Shown here: positions 25,413 to 33,768 of the stretch, piece by piece
Layout: the number at the start of each line of letters is the position of its first letter
Numbering within the stretch: position 1 is the first letter of the stretch
The notes under the pieces: generated by a model
The model's input: only the letters and a program-made list of their open reading frames with translations
Told to the model about the DNA's origin: nothing
Databases searched by the model: none
Position numbers and translations under genes: made by a program
Origin: CAYYAQ01 sp964469555
Lineage (GTDB): Bacteria > Planctomycetota > UBA1135 > UBA2386
DNA: 37,620 nucleotides
NCBI GenBank assembly: GCA_964469555.1
Contig: CAYYAQ010000036.1
Coordinates: 1 to 37,620 of the forward strand
Reading direction: 5' to 3'

Positions 25413-26597
25413 ATGGAAAGAGTAGCTGTCATCGGCGCGTATCGCACACCCATCGCCAAGTTCCTGGGAGCGTTCTCGCCACTCTCAGCCGTCGATCTGG
25501 GCAGCGCCGTCGTCCGCGGAATGCTCGAACGGACGGGGATCGCACCTGAAGACGTCGAGGAACTCATTTTTGGCCAGGCTCGCCAACTCGGCTCCGGCCC
25601 GAACCCCGCTCGTCAGGTCGCGATCCGCGCGGGAATCGGTGAGTCGGCTCCCGCGTACACCATCAACAAGGCATGCGGTTCGAGCTTGAAGGCGATCGAT
25701 CTCGGTCGCGCGGCGCTCCTCCTCGACGGTCGCAAGGTCGTCGTCGTCGGCGGCATGGAGAGCATGACGAACATACCGTTTCTCCTCCCGAACATGCGCG
25801 ACGGCTACCGGCTGGGCCATGCGGAGGCGCTCGACGGGAACTACCGCGATGGTTTCACCTGCGGGATCCTCGGCGAGCCCATGGGCATGACCGCCGAGTA
25901 TCTCGTCGACGATTACGGCATCAGCCGGCAGGAGCAGGACGAGCTGGCCCTGCAATCCCATCAGCGCGCCGCAGCGGCGCAAGAAGCCGGTCGCTTCGAA
26001 GACGAGATCATCCCTGTCGAAGTGAAGACTCGCAAAGCGACGACCGTCGTCGACACCGACTCACACATAAGACTCGGGGTCACGCTCGAGAAGATGGCGA
26101 AGCTGCCCCCGGTGTTTCGCACCGCGGCTGAACAGGGGACCGTGCACGCGGGCAACTCGTCCGGGATCACCGACGGCGCCGCGAGTCTGATCTTGATGAC
26201 CGAGACCGAGGCCAAGCGACGCGGGCTCTCGCCCATGGCGTTCCTCGGCGCATCCGCCACCGCCGGCGTGTCGCCTCGCATCATGGGCATCGGTCCGGTG
26301 CCCGCTATCCGGGCCCTGTGTGAAAAGAGCGGCCAGAGCATCTCTGACTTCGATCTGATCGAACTCAACGAGGCCTTCTCTGCCCAGGCGATCGCTTGCT
26401 ACCGGGACCTTCAACTGGATTCGGAGAGAGTCAACGTCAACGGCGGAGCTATCGCGCTCGGACATCCGATCGGCGCGACCGGGAGCCGCATTGTAGTGAC
26501 CCTTTTGCATGAAATGCGTCGCCGGGACGCCGCACGGGGTTTGGCCGCGCTTTGCATGAGTGGCGGCATGGGTATGGCTCTCGCCCTGGAGCGCTGA
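25413..26597 (+). CDS. Thiolase family acetyl-CoA C-acetyltransferase
   Basis: A 394-residue thiolase, of normal family length, that condenses two acetyl-CoA to acetoacetyl-CoA or cleaves 3-ketoacyl-CoA. It starts with MERVAVIGAYRTPIAKFLGA and has the nucleophile Cys88 in NKACGSSLKA. The conserved NEAFSAQA, GGAIALGHPIGATGSRI (active-site His) and CMSGGMGMA (second catalytic Cys) are intact, so the enzyme should be active. The frame is open upstream to 24573 but that part is the shadow of the NUDIX/MBL gene. First gene of a run with two cyclophilins, crotonase and an HD-type gene. Degradative or biosynthetic direction cannot be told from sequence. Confidence 0.95.
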   Translation: MERVAVIGAYRTPIAKFLGAFSPLSAVDLGSAVVRGMLERTGIAPEDVEELIFGQARQLGSGPNPARQVAIRAGIGESAPAYTINKACGSSLKAIDLGRAALLLDGRKVVVVGGMESMTNIPFLLPNMRDGYRLGHAEALDGNYRDGFTCGILGEPMGMTAEYLVDDYGISRQEQDELALQSHQRAAAAQEAGRFEDEIIPVEVKTRKATTVVDTDSHIRLGVTLEKMAKLPPVFRTAAEQGTVHAGNSSGITDGAASLILMTETEAKRRGLSPMAFLGASATAGVSPRIMGIGPVPAIRALCEKSGQSISDFDLIELNEAFSAQAIACYRDLQLDSERVNVNGGAIALGHPIGATGSRIVVTLLHEMRRRDAARGLAALCMSGGMGMALALER

Positions 26598-26638
26598 CCC
26601 GAAGCAAGAACACCATCGACAAGCAGGAAGTACATCCG

Positions 26639-27598
26639 ATGAAGATCCTCTCAATCGTTCCCACCCTGATCTCCGTAGCTTGCCTTGGCGCAGGAGGACT
26701 GCTCGCGCAGCAGGGATTCGAAGCCAAGCTCCGGTCGACTTCGGAGTTCCTCATGTCCGGAAAGACCGCGGACTTGATCCTGACCCTGACCATCAAGGAG
26801 AAGACGAAGGTCCCGGCTACGCTGCTGAACGGCATTGCCCTGAAGACGACCATCGATGGCAAACCCGGTCCCAAGATCGTGGAGCGCGCGACCGGGGGGA
26901 ACGTGACCCTCGTGGGGGGGACGAAAGTCGAGCGTCTGATCTCCCTCGACTTAGGTCGTATCATGCCGAGCCTCAAGAAGAATGGCGTGACGCGGGTGAG
27001 TTTCGAATGGGTCGGATTGCCGGGTGTCAGCGCGATCGTCAACATCGCGCCGGACCTCAAGGGCGTGAATATCGACGACCTCGATCTCCGGCACACGAAG
27101 GTCCTGCTCGTGACGAACTACGGCGACATGCTGCTGAAGTTCTACGCAGACAAGGCGCCCAATCACGCGCGCAACTTCATCAAGCTGGCCAAGGATGGCT
27201 TCTACGACGGCACGAGGTTCCACCGCGTCATCAAGGGCTTCATGCTACAGGGTGGTTGTCCCAACACCAAGAAGGGTGCGACCGGGCAGCCCGGCACGGG
27301 GGGGCCTGGCTACAAGATCAACGCTGAGTTCAACGACACGCGTCACGTGAAGGGCGTGTTGTCGATGGCGCGTGGCGGCGACCCGAACTCCGCGGGTTGC
27401 CAGTTCTTCGTCGTCCACAGGGTGTCACCTCATCTAGACGGCAGCTACACGGCGTTCGGCGAGTTGGTCACCGGTCACGACACCCTCGACAAGATCGCGG
27501 CGGTCGCAGTCGGCGGACCGTCGAACTCCACTCCCATCAAACCGGTCCATCTCAAAGCCGCCATCGTCCAGCCGCACTTCAAGACCAAGAAGAAGTAG
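26639..27598 (+). CDS. Secreted cyclophilin-type peptidyl-prolyl isomerase
   Basis: A 319-residue protein with a signal peptide (MKILSIVPTLISVACLGAGG, cleaved near LLAQ), so it catalyses proline cis-trans isomerisation outside the cytoplasm. Residues 27-150 form a beta-rich N-terminal domain not assigned to a family. The cyclophilin domain (about 153-316) shows FHRVIKGFMLQGG with the catalytic Arg196, and GGDPNSAGCQFFV with the Q-F-F of the active site. AGGAA lies nine bases before the ATG. It sits between thiolase (41-base gap) and a second, cytosolic cyclophilin. Confidence 0.93.
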   Translation: MKILSIVPTLISVACLGAGGLLAQQGFEAKLRSTSEFLMSGKTADLILTLTIKEKTKVPATLLNGIALKTTIDGKPGPKIVERATGGNVTLVGGTKVERLISLDLGRIMPSLKKNGVTRVSFEWVGLPGVSAIVNIAPDLKGVNIDDLDLRHTKVLLVTNYGDMLLKFYADKAPNHARNFIKLAKDGFYDGTRFHRVIKGFMLQGGCPNTKKGATGQPGTGGPGYKINAEFNDTRHVKGVLSMARGGDPNSAGCQFFVVHRVSPHLDGSYTAFGELVTGHDTLDKIAAVAVGGPSNSTPIKPVHLKAAIVQPHFKTKKK

Positions 27599-27631
27599 CG
27601 GCCCCTCTCAACCCCACACAGGAACATTCAA

Positions 27632-28252
27632 GTGATTGATCTAGAGACTGTCGACCTCGGTACGTTGGAACTGACCATGGAGACGAGCAAGGGCCCGATG
27701 GTGTTCGGCTTCTATTCGGACGAGGCACCCGGTCACGCTCGCAACATCTCGAAGTTGGCGATAGACGGCTTCTACGACGGCACGGCATTCCACCGGATCA
27801 TCAAGAGCTTCATGATCCAGGGTGGTTGCCCGAATACTCGCGAGGGTGCATCGGGACGACCGGGCACCGGCGGTCCGGGGCACACGATCCAGGCGGAATT
27901 CAGCTCACTTGGGCACAATCGCGGCGTCCTGTCCGCGGCGCGGTCGCAGGACCCGAACTCCGCGGGGTCGCAGTTCTTCGTGGTGCACAGTGAGCATGCC
28001 GAGTCACTGGATGGGAAGTACACGGTGTTTGGCTTCATCAAGGAAGGCCTGGACGTGCTCGATTCCATCGCGAGCGTGGACGTCGATTTTGGCGCCGGAG
28101 GCGAGCGGAGTACGCCCAAAGAGCGAGTCGAGTTGATTACGATGTCGGTTGCGATCGTCGAGCCAGAACCGGAGCCCCAGCCGGAACCAGAACCGGGGGC
28201 GACCGAGGATGCCCCCGCGGAGAATCCCCAACCCGAACCGGATCCGTCATGA
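27632..28252 (+). CDS. Cytosolic cyclophilin-type peptidyl-prolyl isomerase with acidic tail
   Basis: A 206-residue cyclophilin with GTG start and GGAA seven bases upstream; no signal peptide, so cytosolic. FHRIIKSFMIQGGCPNT contains the catalytic Arg55, and QDPNSAGSQFFVV the active-site Q114-F-F. The core is clearly paralogous to the secreted gene just upstream (shared DGFYDGT, PGTGGPG and DPNSAG blocks). Residues 177-206 are a Pro-Glu repeat tail (EPEPEPQPEPEP type), unusual for cyclophilins and probably disordered. The stop overlaps the crotonase start (ATGA). Confidence 0.93.
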   Translation: MIDLETVDLGTLELTMETSKGPMVFGFYSDEAPGHARNISKLAIDGFYDGTAFHRIIKSFMIQGGCPNTREGASGRPGTGGPGHTIQAEFSSLGHNRGVLSAARSQDPNSAGSQFFVVHSEHAESLDGKYTVFGFIKEGLDVLDSIASVDVDFGAGGERSTPKERVELITMSVAIVEPEPEPQPEPEPGATEDAPAENPQPEPDPS

Positions 28253-29037
28253 GCCAAGAAAACATCGAGGTCCACGTTACGGGCCACGTCGCGGATGTCG
28301 TCGTCAACCGACCGGACAAACTCAATGCGCTCAACGGCGACACGATCGCCGAACTGACGGCGTTCTTCGAGGGGCTTTTGGGCAATGACGACATCGGTGT
28401 TGTTGTCCTGACCGGCGCCGGCGAAAAGGCCTTCATCGCGGGTGCGGACATCTCGATGCTCGCCGACCAAACGGTGACCGAGGGCCGCGAGAACTCCCGG
28501 CAAGGCCAGCGGCTTACGCGAGCGATCGAGAGAGCTCCTCAAGCGGTCATCGCTGCGATCAACGGGTATGCCCTCGGTGGTGGTCTCGAGGTGGCGTTGG
28601 CGTGCGACATGCGTTTTGCGTCCAAGACGGCGCGGTTGGGTTTGCCGGAAGTCAGTCTCGGGATCATCCCCGGCTATGGCGGCACGCAACGATTGCCGCG
28701 GATCGTGGGTGAGGGACGGGCGCTGGAGTTGATCCTGACCGGCGACCCGATCACGGCAGATCGCGCGTACGAGATCGGTCTGGTCAACGGTGTGTTCGCG
28801 CCGGAGGAACTGTCGGAGAAGGTCGCCTCGGTTGCCGTCAAGATCCTGTCCCGCGGACCGATCGCTACAGCACTGGCCAAGGAGGCGGTCTACCGCGGCG
28901 GTGAGATGTCGATGGACGACGGTCTCGCCCTCGAATCCGATCTCTTCGGCGTGATCAGTTCTACGGACGAGATGCGTGAGGGATTGCGGGCGTTCCTGGA
29001 CAAGCGCGACCCGTCCTGGAAGCGCAAGCCGTCGTGA
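28249..29037 (+). CDS. Enoyl-CoA hydratase (crotonase family)
   Basis: A 262-residue crotonase that hydrates trans-2-enoyl-CoA to 3-hydroxyacyl-CoA. The oxyanion-hole segment FIAGADISML, the block NGYALGGGLEVALACDMR and GLPEVSLGIIPGYGGTQRL are complete. Both catalytic glutamates of true hydratases are present (E114 in GGGLEVAL, E134 in GLPEVSLG, matching rat E144/E164), which supports hydratase rather than isomerase or decarboxylase activity. It starts four bases inside the cyclophilin gene. With the thiolase it covers two steps of fatty-acid or butanoate-type metabolism; no 3-hydroxyacyl-CoA dehydrogenase is in this window. Confidence 0.95.
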   Translation: MSQENIEVHVTGHVADVVVNRPDKLNALNGDTIAELTAFFEGLLGNDDIGVVVLTGAGEKAFIAGADISMLADQTVTEGRENSRQGQRLTRAIERAPQAVIAAINGYALGGGLEVALACDMRFASKTARLGLPEVSLGIIPGYGGTQRLPRIVGEGRALELILTGDPITADRAYEIGLVNGVFAPEELSEKVASVAVKILSRGPIATALAKEAVYRGGEMSMDDGLALESDLFGVISSTDEMREGLRAFLDKRDPSWKRKPS

Positions 29038-29554
29038 CCGTGAATGGCGAACAGATAAGTCGGGCATCGTCACGCCGGACTTCGTCCGGCTGGTCCGCCG
29101 CGAGTTCGCTCTCGACTGGAACGGCATCCATTGCGCGCGTCACTGGGCCCGCGTCCGCGCCAACGGTCTTCGGCTGGCGGAGGTCAACGGGGCGGACACG
29201 CGAGTGGTCGAGTACTTCGCGTTCCTTCACGATGTGAAGCGAGACAACGACGGCCATGATCCCGCGCACGGCGCACGAGCCGTGCGTCTCGCCGAGTCGC
29301 TTCGCGGAGGGCCCGTGCAATTGGAAGACGGAGAATCCGACATGCTCTGCGACGCGTGCCGCTACCACAGCGACGGACGCACCGAAGCGCCCGTCACCGT
29401 CCAGACATGCTGGGATGCCGATCGCCTCGACCTCGGTCGCGTGGGGATTCGACCGGATCCGCGGAGACTCTGCACGGAGGAGGGCAAGGCTCCGGAGATC
29501 ATCGAATGGGCGTACGACGGAGCCTGGCGGATTGATCAGTTCGAGATCGTCTGA
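28976..29554 (+). CDS. HD-superfamily-like protein, start uncertain
   Basis: A frame of up to 192 residues whose C-terminal 160 residues look real: HCARHWARVRANGLRLA, then VVEYFAFLHDVKRDNDGHDPAHGARAV with H85/D86 and H94/D95/H98, and ACRYHSDG plus CWDADRLDLGRVGIRPDP. These fit a small HD-type metal-binding hydrolase-like family known from other bacteria, whose members begin just before the sequence here reading VTPDFVRLV. No ATG, GTG or TTG is found there; the only usable in-frame start is GTG 28976, inside crotonase (62-base overlap). It may be translated from a non-standard start or coupled to crotonase. Nucleotide or phosphoester substrate is possible; function unknown. The stop is four bases from the convergent SPFH stop. 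Confidence 0.65.
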   Translation: MRDCGRSWTSATRPGSASRRDREWRTDKSGIVTPDFVRLVRREFALDWNGIHCARHWARVRANGLRLAEVNGADTRVVEYFAFLHDVKRDNDGHDPAHGARAVRLAESLRGGPVQLEDGESDMLCDACRYHSDGRTEAPVTVQTCWDADRLDLGRVGIRPDPRRLCTEEGKAPEIIEWAYDGAWRIDQFEIV

Positions 29555-29558
29555 TCGA

Positions 29559-30632
29559 CTACTTTTGCGCGCCGAGGCGGCGCATCATCGAATCGAAGTC
29601 GAGCGGGTTGACGAGTTGCGTTGAGATCATGAGGGTGCCGAACTCGAGGTTTTCGACGGCCCGCAGGGCGACGACCATGTTGCCACCGGTGCTGGACAGC
29701 GCCGATCGCCTGAGCGCCTGGCCGCGAGCCTCCGCGTCCTTGAGGAGCTTGATGCCCTCGGCCTCCTTCTTCTTCGCGTAGAGGTCGGCTTCCGACTCGG
29801 TCTCGACGACGTACTTCTCGTAGTCGGCGACGAGCTTGCGGATCTTCTTGTCGTTCTTCGCGGTCATCTCCGCGAGTGTCTTCTCGAGGGTCTGATTGAT
29901 GACGGTCACCTTCGCGGCAGTCTGGGCACGGATCTCGTTGGTCACGCCCGACTCCTCGGCAGCCTTTGTCTTGGCCTTTTCGAGTTCCGCCTTCTGTTTC
30001 GTCAGCGTCTTCGACTTGATCTTCGCTTCGAACGACTCCTGGAACTCCAGGTCACGGATGAGGATCGCGATGAGTTCGACGTTCATCTGGTCGAGTCGCG
30101 GCGCCAACTGCTTCATCATGTCTTCTTGAGTCTTTTCGCGTCGGTTCGGATCAAAGAACTTCTCCGTCTTCAATGCGCCGAGACCGAGCTGCAGTGTCTT
30201 GTTCGCCCGGCTGCGCACCTGTATCTGGTACCGAACTCCGTCACCGAACTTGTTGAACACCTTCCAGGCTGCTTTGGGTTTGATCCGGTACTTGATGGTG
30301 ATGTCCAGAGTCACGTCCGCGCCGTCGCTGCTCTTGACCCTGAGCGGTGCGTAGGTCGTGGCCCTTTTGGTTCGGTTCTGCCTCTTCTTGGCGCTCGTGC
30401 GCAACATGTTGAGCGTCTGAACCTTCGTATCCATGACGATCCAGGTGTGGAGTGGACCGAGTGCCAGGTAGTAACCCTGCGAGAAGTCCTCCTCCTGGAG
30501 CCCGCCTCCCCATTCCTTGTTGAGGATGCCGACTTCACCCGGCTCGATCTTGATCATGCAGGCTCGGAATCCGATGGCGGTCATCGCGATCGCGACGATC
30601 AGGATGCTCAGTATCTTGACGAGCTTCTTCAT
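29559..30632 (-). CDS. SPFH (Band 7/prohibitin) protein, second of a pair
   Basis: A 357-residue membrane-anchored protein of the SPFH superfamily (prohibitin, HflK/HflC, stomatin). Helix 1 is about 5-25 (VKILSILIVAIAMTAIGFRA), followed by IKIEPGEVGILNKEWGG, typical of the domain's first strand. A central domain (about 90-200, DVTLDITIKYRIKP) is followed by a charged helical region (about 200-310) with many Lys, Glu and Ala. The start overlaps the upstream gene's stop (TAATG). SPFH pairs form hetero-oligomeric rings on the membrane; HflK/HflC control FtsH. Whether that holds here is not shown. Confidence 0.85.
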   Translation of the reverse strand: MKKLVKILSILIVAIAMTAIGFRACMIKIEPGEVGILNKEWGGGLQEEDFSQGYYLALGPLHTWIVMDTKVQTLNMLRTSAKKRQNRTKRATTYAPLRVKSSDGADVTLDITIKYRIKPKAAWKVFNKFGDGVRYQIQVRSRANKTLQLGLGALKTEKFFDPNRREKTQEDMMKQLAPRLDQMNVELIAILIRDLEFQESFEAKIKSKTLTKQKAELEKAKTKAAEESGVTNEIRAQTAAKVTVINQTLEKTLAEMTAKNDKKIRKLVADYEKYVVETESEADLYAKKKEAEGIKLLKDAEARGQALRRSALSSTGGNMVVALRAVENLEFGTLMISTQLVNPLDFDSMMRRLGAQK

Positions 30633-31741
30633 TACTTCTTCCCTCCCAGATCCACGTTTCTGGCGTCGAGTTCCACCTTCTGGATCCTCGGATCTGTCGA
30701 GTATGGAACACCGGAGATCTTCGCGCCTCGCAACACTTCGGCGTACTTCAACTTGACGAGGTTGACGCCTCCGTCCCCGCCGAGTGATTCGGCGAGCTTC
30801 TTCAAACCCTCGGCCTCGGCCTCGGCGAGGGCTAACTGCGCCATCGCCTCGTTCTTGATTTTGGTGAACGCGGCGTCCGCGCCGACCGACTTCTGGTAGG
30901 CCTTGGCCTCGACACCGATCCGTGCCTTCGCCTCATCGCCCTGCGCCGAGAGAAACTCCTTGTCCAACGTGCCCACGACCTCGGCGATCTTCGCCTTGAC
31001 CTTCGCGTCGGCTTCCGCGCTCTGGCGCTTTTGATCCTCGCGGGCGGTGTGCTGCTCTTCGACCTGGTTCTCGACCTCCTGGTCGGCGGCCTTCTTCTCG
31101 TCGATCAGTTCCTTGTATTCCTTGTAGTACGTGTAGTCGAGGGGCACGACGGTCGTGATCTCGATGCCGTGTAGTCCCAGCGCCCTGTTGAGTTCCTGTT
31201 CCGCTTGCAGGGCTTTTGCTGAACGCTTACCCGCGTCGTAGAACTCCTTCGGCTCCAGCTCGCCGAACACGTGACGGACGATCGACCGCGAGTAGTCGCG
31301 AATCCAGCGTTCGTGATAGGCGTCGACCTGTTCCTGGCGATTGCCGTACTGGGCGACCTTCTCCAGACCACATTCGGCGGCGATGGTCTGGATCGACGCC
31401 TTGTCGACGTTCATCCGGTAGCTGACGTCGATGTCGAGTTCGATATCCGAACCGTCACCCGTCTTGACCCGCACCTGGTCGTTGTGTTCGGCCACCATCT
31501 TGATCGTGCGCTCGGCGGTCTTCAGCGTGTAGAAGTCCGTGTAGATGCCGTTGTAGATCGAGGATCCCGTCTGGGTCTTGACGGTCAGCTTGCCGGTCAT
31601 GTTGTTGACGAAGATCCCGACTTCGTCACCCGCCACCGAGGCGATTCGCGCTGACATGAGCCCCAGCGCGACCAGCGAGATCAGCGCCAGGATCGGCAGG
31701 ATGGGTAAGGAGACGGGTTTTTTGTTGATGATGATGTCCAT
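30632..31741 (-). CDS. SPFH (Band 7/prohibitin) protein, first of a pair
   Basis: A 369-residue paralogous partner of the gene above. The membrane helix is about 11-31 (SLPILPILALISLVALGLM), then VAGDEVGIFVNNMTGKL, where a KLTVKTQTGSSIYNGIY strand follows. The segment VRVKTGDGSDIELDIDVSYRM is an SPFH core strand pattern. Long Lys/Glu/Ala-rich helices run from about 195 to 340. The two genes resemble the hflK-hflC order and coupling, but orthology is not established. It diverges from pabB with only 30 bases between start codons. No clear ribosome-binding site. Confidence 0.85.
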   Translation of the reverse strand: MDIIINKKPVSLPILPILALISLVALGLMSARIASVAGDEVGIFVNNMTGKLTVKTQTGSSIYNGIYTDFYTLKTAERTIKMVAEHNDQVRVKTGDGSDIELDIDVSYRMNVDKASIQTIAAECGLEKVAQYGNRQEQVDAYHERWIRDYSRSIVRHVFGELEPKEFYDAGKRSAKALQAEQELNRALGLHGIEITTVVPLDYTYYKEYKELIDEKKAADQEVENQVEEQHTAREDQKRQSAEADAKVKAKIAEVVGTLDKEFLSAQGDEAKARIGVEAKAYQKSVGADAAFTKIKNEAMAQLALAEAEAEGLKKLAESLGGDGGVNLVKLKYAEVLRGAKISGVPYSTDPRIQKVELDARNVDLGGKK

Positions 31742-31771
31742 GGATGGGGCGGGTGTAGCTTGTGATTGGAC

Positions 31772-32995
31772 ATGGATTCAAGCAGGGTGAACAAAGAACC
31801 GCAAAGCTCGACTGCCCCGTTTGCCCGTCTTCTGGACTTGCCGCGCGGCGCGACGACTGCGCTTCTTCACTCCGGGGTCAACGCGCCGGCCCTGCTGTTC
31901 TCCGCGCCGACCGCCGAACTCCGTTTGGAGGCACAAGACTGGTCCGGAGCGTGGGATGCGCTCGGCGGTTTTCTGGCCGAGCACGGCGATCAGAAGTGCG
32001 TCGGATTCCTCGGCTACGATCTTCGCGACGACGTCGAACCGATTCGGCGCAGGGTGTTGGACGAGTTCCCGTGGCCCTGTCTGCATGTGGCCGCTTTCGA
32101 TCGCGTGGAGGAGTGGTGGCCCGACAGTGTCCCGGAACCGCCAGAGGTCACACCGGCGGAGGGCCTTCGCGCGCACGCCTCACGCGTCGACTACGAAGTG
32201 CTCATCCAACGCGTCGTCGAGTTCATCCGAGCTGGCGACATCTTCCAGGCGAACTTGACACAGCCGTTCACGGCGACATTCGATGGGGATCCGCGAATGT
32301 TGTTCTGGAAGCTCTGCCACGACAGCCCCGCTCCGTTCGCGGCGTACTACGAGACGGCCGAAGGCGAATCGGCCCTCTGTTCGTCGCCCGAAGAGTTCCT
32401 CTTCGTCGACGGTGACTTCGTCCGCACTCGGCCCATCAAGGGGACGCGTCCACGCGGTGGTGACGCGGACGAAGATCGCCGTCTGCTCGGAGAACTCCTC
32501 GCGAGCGAAAAGGACCAGGCCGAGCTCGCGATGATCGTCGATCTCCTGCGCAACGACCTCGGCAAGATCGCCGAGACCGGATCCGTGAGGGTTGGCGAAT
32601 TTCCCGAGCACGAGAGTTTCGCGCAGGTGCATCACACGTTCGCGACAGTGACGGCGAGGATGCGACCCGACGTGTCGCTCGTCGATCTCCTGCGAGCGGC
32701 GTTCCCTTCGGGCAGCATCACGGGTGCGCCGAAGCTCCGCACGATGGAGGTCATAGAAGAACTCGAACTCGTCCGCCGCGGGATCTACACCGGTGCAATC
32801 GGTTGGTTTGGTCCCGGTCGAAAGATGCATCTGAACGTCGCGATTCGGACGATGGCGTTCAAGGATGGGCGCGTCCGGTTCAACACTGGTGGCGGCATCA
32901 CTGCAGACTCCGTGCCCGAGTTGGAGTATGAGGAGACCCTGCACAAGGCGGTGGGGATGGTGCGCGCCCTCGCGACGGATCTGGTGACTCCATGA
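31772..32995 (+). CDS. pabB: Aminodeoxychorismate synthase component I
   Basis: A 407-residue chorismate-binding enzyme making 4-amino-4-deoxychorismate from chorismate with an amidotransferase partner (PabA, not in this window) for folate. The C-terminal chorismate domain shows IFQANLTQPF, RTRPIKGTRPRG and SITGAPKLRTMEVIEELE, and ends with GGGITADSVPELEYEETLHKA. In PIKGTRPR, Lys223 is diagnostic for PabB (TrpE has Ala there), because this Lys is the PabB nucleophile. ATG 31772 is preferred over TTG 31766, although no good ribosome-binding site is visible. It overlaps pabC by four bases. Confidence 0.9.
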   Translation: MDSSRVNKEPQSSTAPFARLLDLPRGATTALLHSGVNAPALLFSAPTAELRLEAQDWSGAWDALGGFLAEHGDQKCVGFLGYDLRDDVEPIRRRVLDEFPWPCLHVAAFDRVEEWWPDSVPEPPEVTPAEGLRAHASRVDYEVLIQRVVEFIRAGDIFQANLTQPFTATFDGDPRMLFWKLCHDSPAPFAAYYETAEGESALCSSPEEFLFVDGDFVRTRPIKGTRPRGGDADEDRRLLGELLASEKDQAELAMIVDLLRNDLGKIAETGSVRVGEFPEHESFAQVHHTFATVTARMRPDVSLVDLLRAAFPSGSITGAPKLRTMEVIEELELVRRGIYTGAIGWFGPGRKMHLNVAIRTMAFKDGRVRFNTGGGITADSVPELEYEETLHKAVGMVRALATDLVTP

Positions 32996-33768
32996 AGGCG
33001 GCGTGGGTAGACGGGAGTTTCGATGGCAGCATCTCGCCTCATGACGAGGGCTTCCTGCTCGGGAACGGCGTGTTCGAGACGATGGGTGTTTTCGACGGCG
33101 CGCTGTCTCTGTGGTCCGCCCACCTGCGACGCTTGGAACGAGGCGCGGATGCACTCGGCATTCCCTTCCAGCCGCGGAGAGATCTCCCGGACATTGCATT
33201 GGAGTTGCTCGCGCGCGAGCCCGGGGACGACGTCCTTCGGCTCACGCTCTCCGCAGGCGTTCAGGGCGATCCGACGTGGTGCATGACGACGCGGCGACGT
33301 GTCGCGAGCGATGGCCCGGTGCGCCTGCACGTCGCGTCGCCGATGGCTCCGCGGCGTAATGCGGCGATCAAGACGACCTCTCGCGCGCTCTATGCCATCT
33401 TGTTGCGCGAGGCGCGCGCCTCAGGTGCAGATGACGCGTTGCTCCTCGGCGCGGACGGGGGTGTGCTCGAGACCACGACTGCGAACGTCTTCTTCTGGGT
33501 CGGGGACGAACTCCGCACTCCTCGTCTCGACGGCTGCGTGCTTCCGGGTGTCGCGCGCGAAGCGATGATCGGTAGTCTCGCAGCGGTCTCCGCGAGAGTC
33601 GAAGAATCCGACTGGACGATCACCGATATCGAAAACGGTGACGGATTCTTCGTCACGAACGCGGTCTATGGTCCGCGACCGGCGACGCTTCCGAATGTCG
33701 ACGCGGTAATGCTCCGACCGGTCGTTCGCGAAGCGTGGCGACTCGCGACATCGCGACCCCACGATTGA
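32992..33768 (+). CDS. pabC: Class IV aminotransferase fold, 4-amino-4-deoxychorismate lyase
   Basis: A 258-residue PLP enzyme of fold type IV. The N-terminus (AWVDGSF...GFLLGNGVFETMGVFDG) fits the family. Lys127 in AAIKTTSRA is the expected Schiff-base lysine, and E160 in LETTTANVFFWV the PLP N1 ligand; PRLDGCVLPGVAREAMI follows. Its position directly after pabB (ATGA overlap) points to PabC, which eliminates pyruvate from aminodeoxychorismate to give p-aminobenzoate. Branched-chain or D-amino-acid aminotransferases share the fold, so the assignment rests partly on context. Confidence 0.85.
   Translation: MKAAWVDGSFDGSISPHDEGFLLGNGVFETMGVFDGALSLWSAHLRRLERGADALGIPFQPRRDLPDIALELLAREPGDDVLRLTLSAGVQGDPTWCMTTRRRVASDGPVRLHVASPMAPRRNAAIKTTSRALYAILLREARASGADDALLLGADGGVLETTTANVFFWVGDELRTPRLDGCVLPGVAREAMIGSLAAVSARVEESDWTITDIENGDGFFVTNAVYGPRPATLPNVDAVMLRPVVREAWRLATSRPHD

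Noticed and set aside
31772..32995. Anthranilate synthase component I (TrpE)
   Set aside because: PIKGTRPR with Lys and the adjacent pabC-like gene fit PabB; TrpE has Ala at that position.
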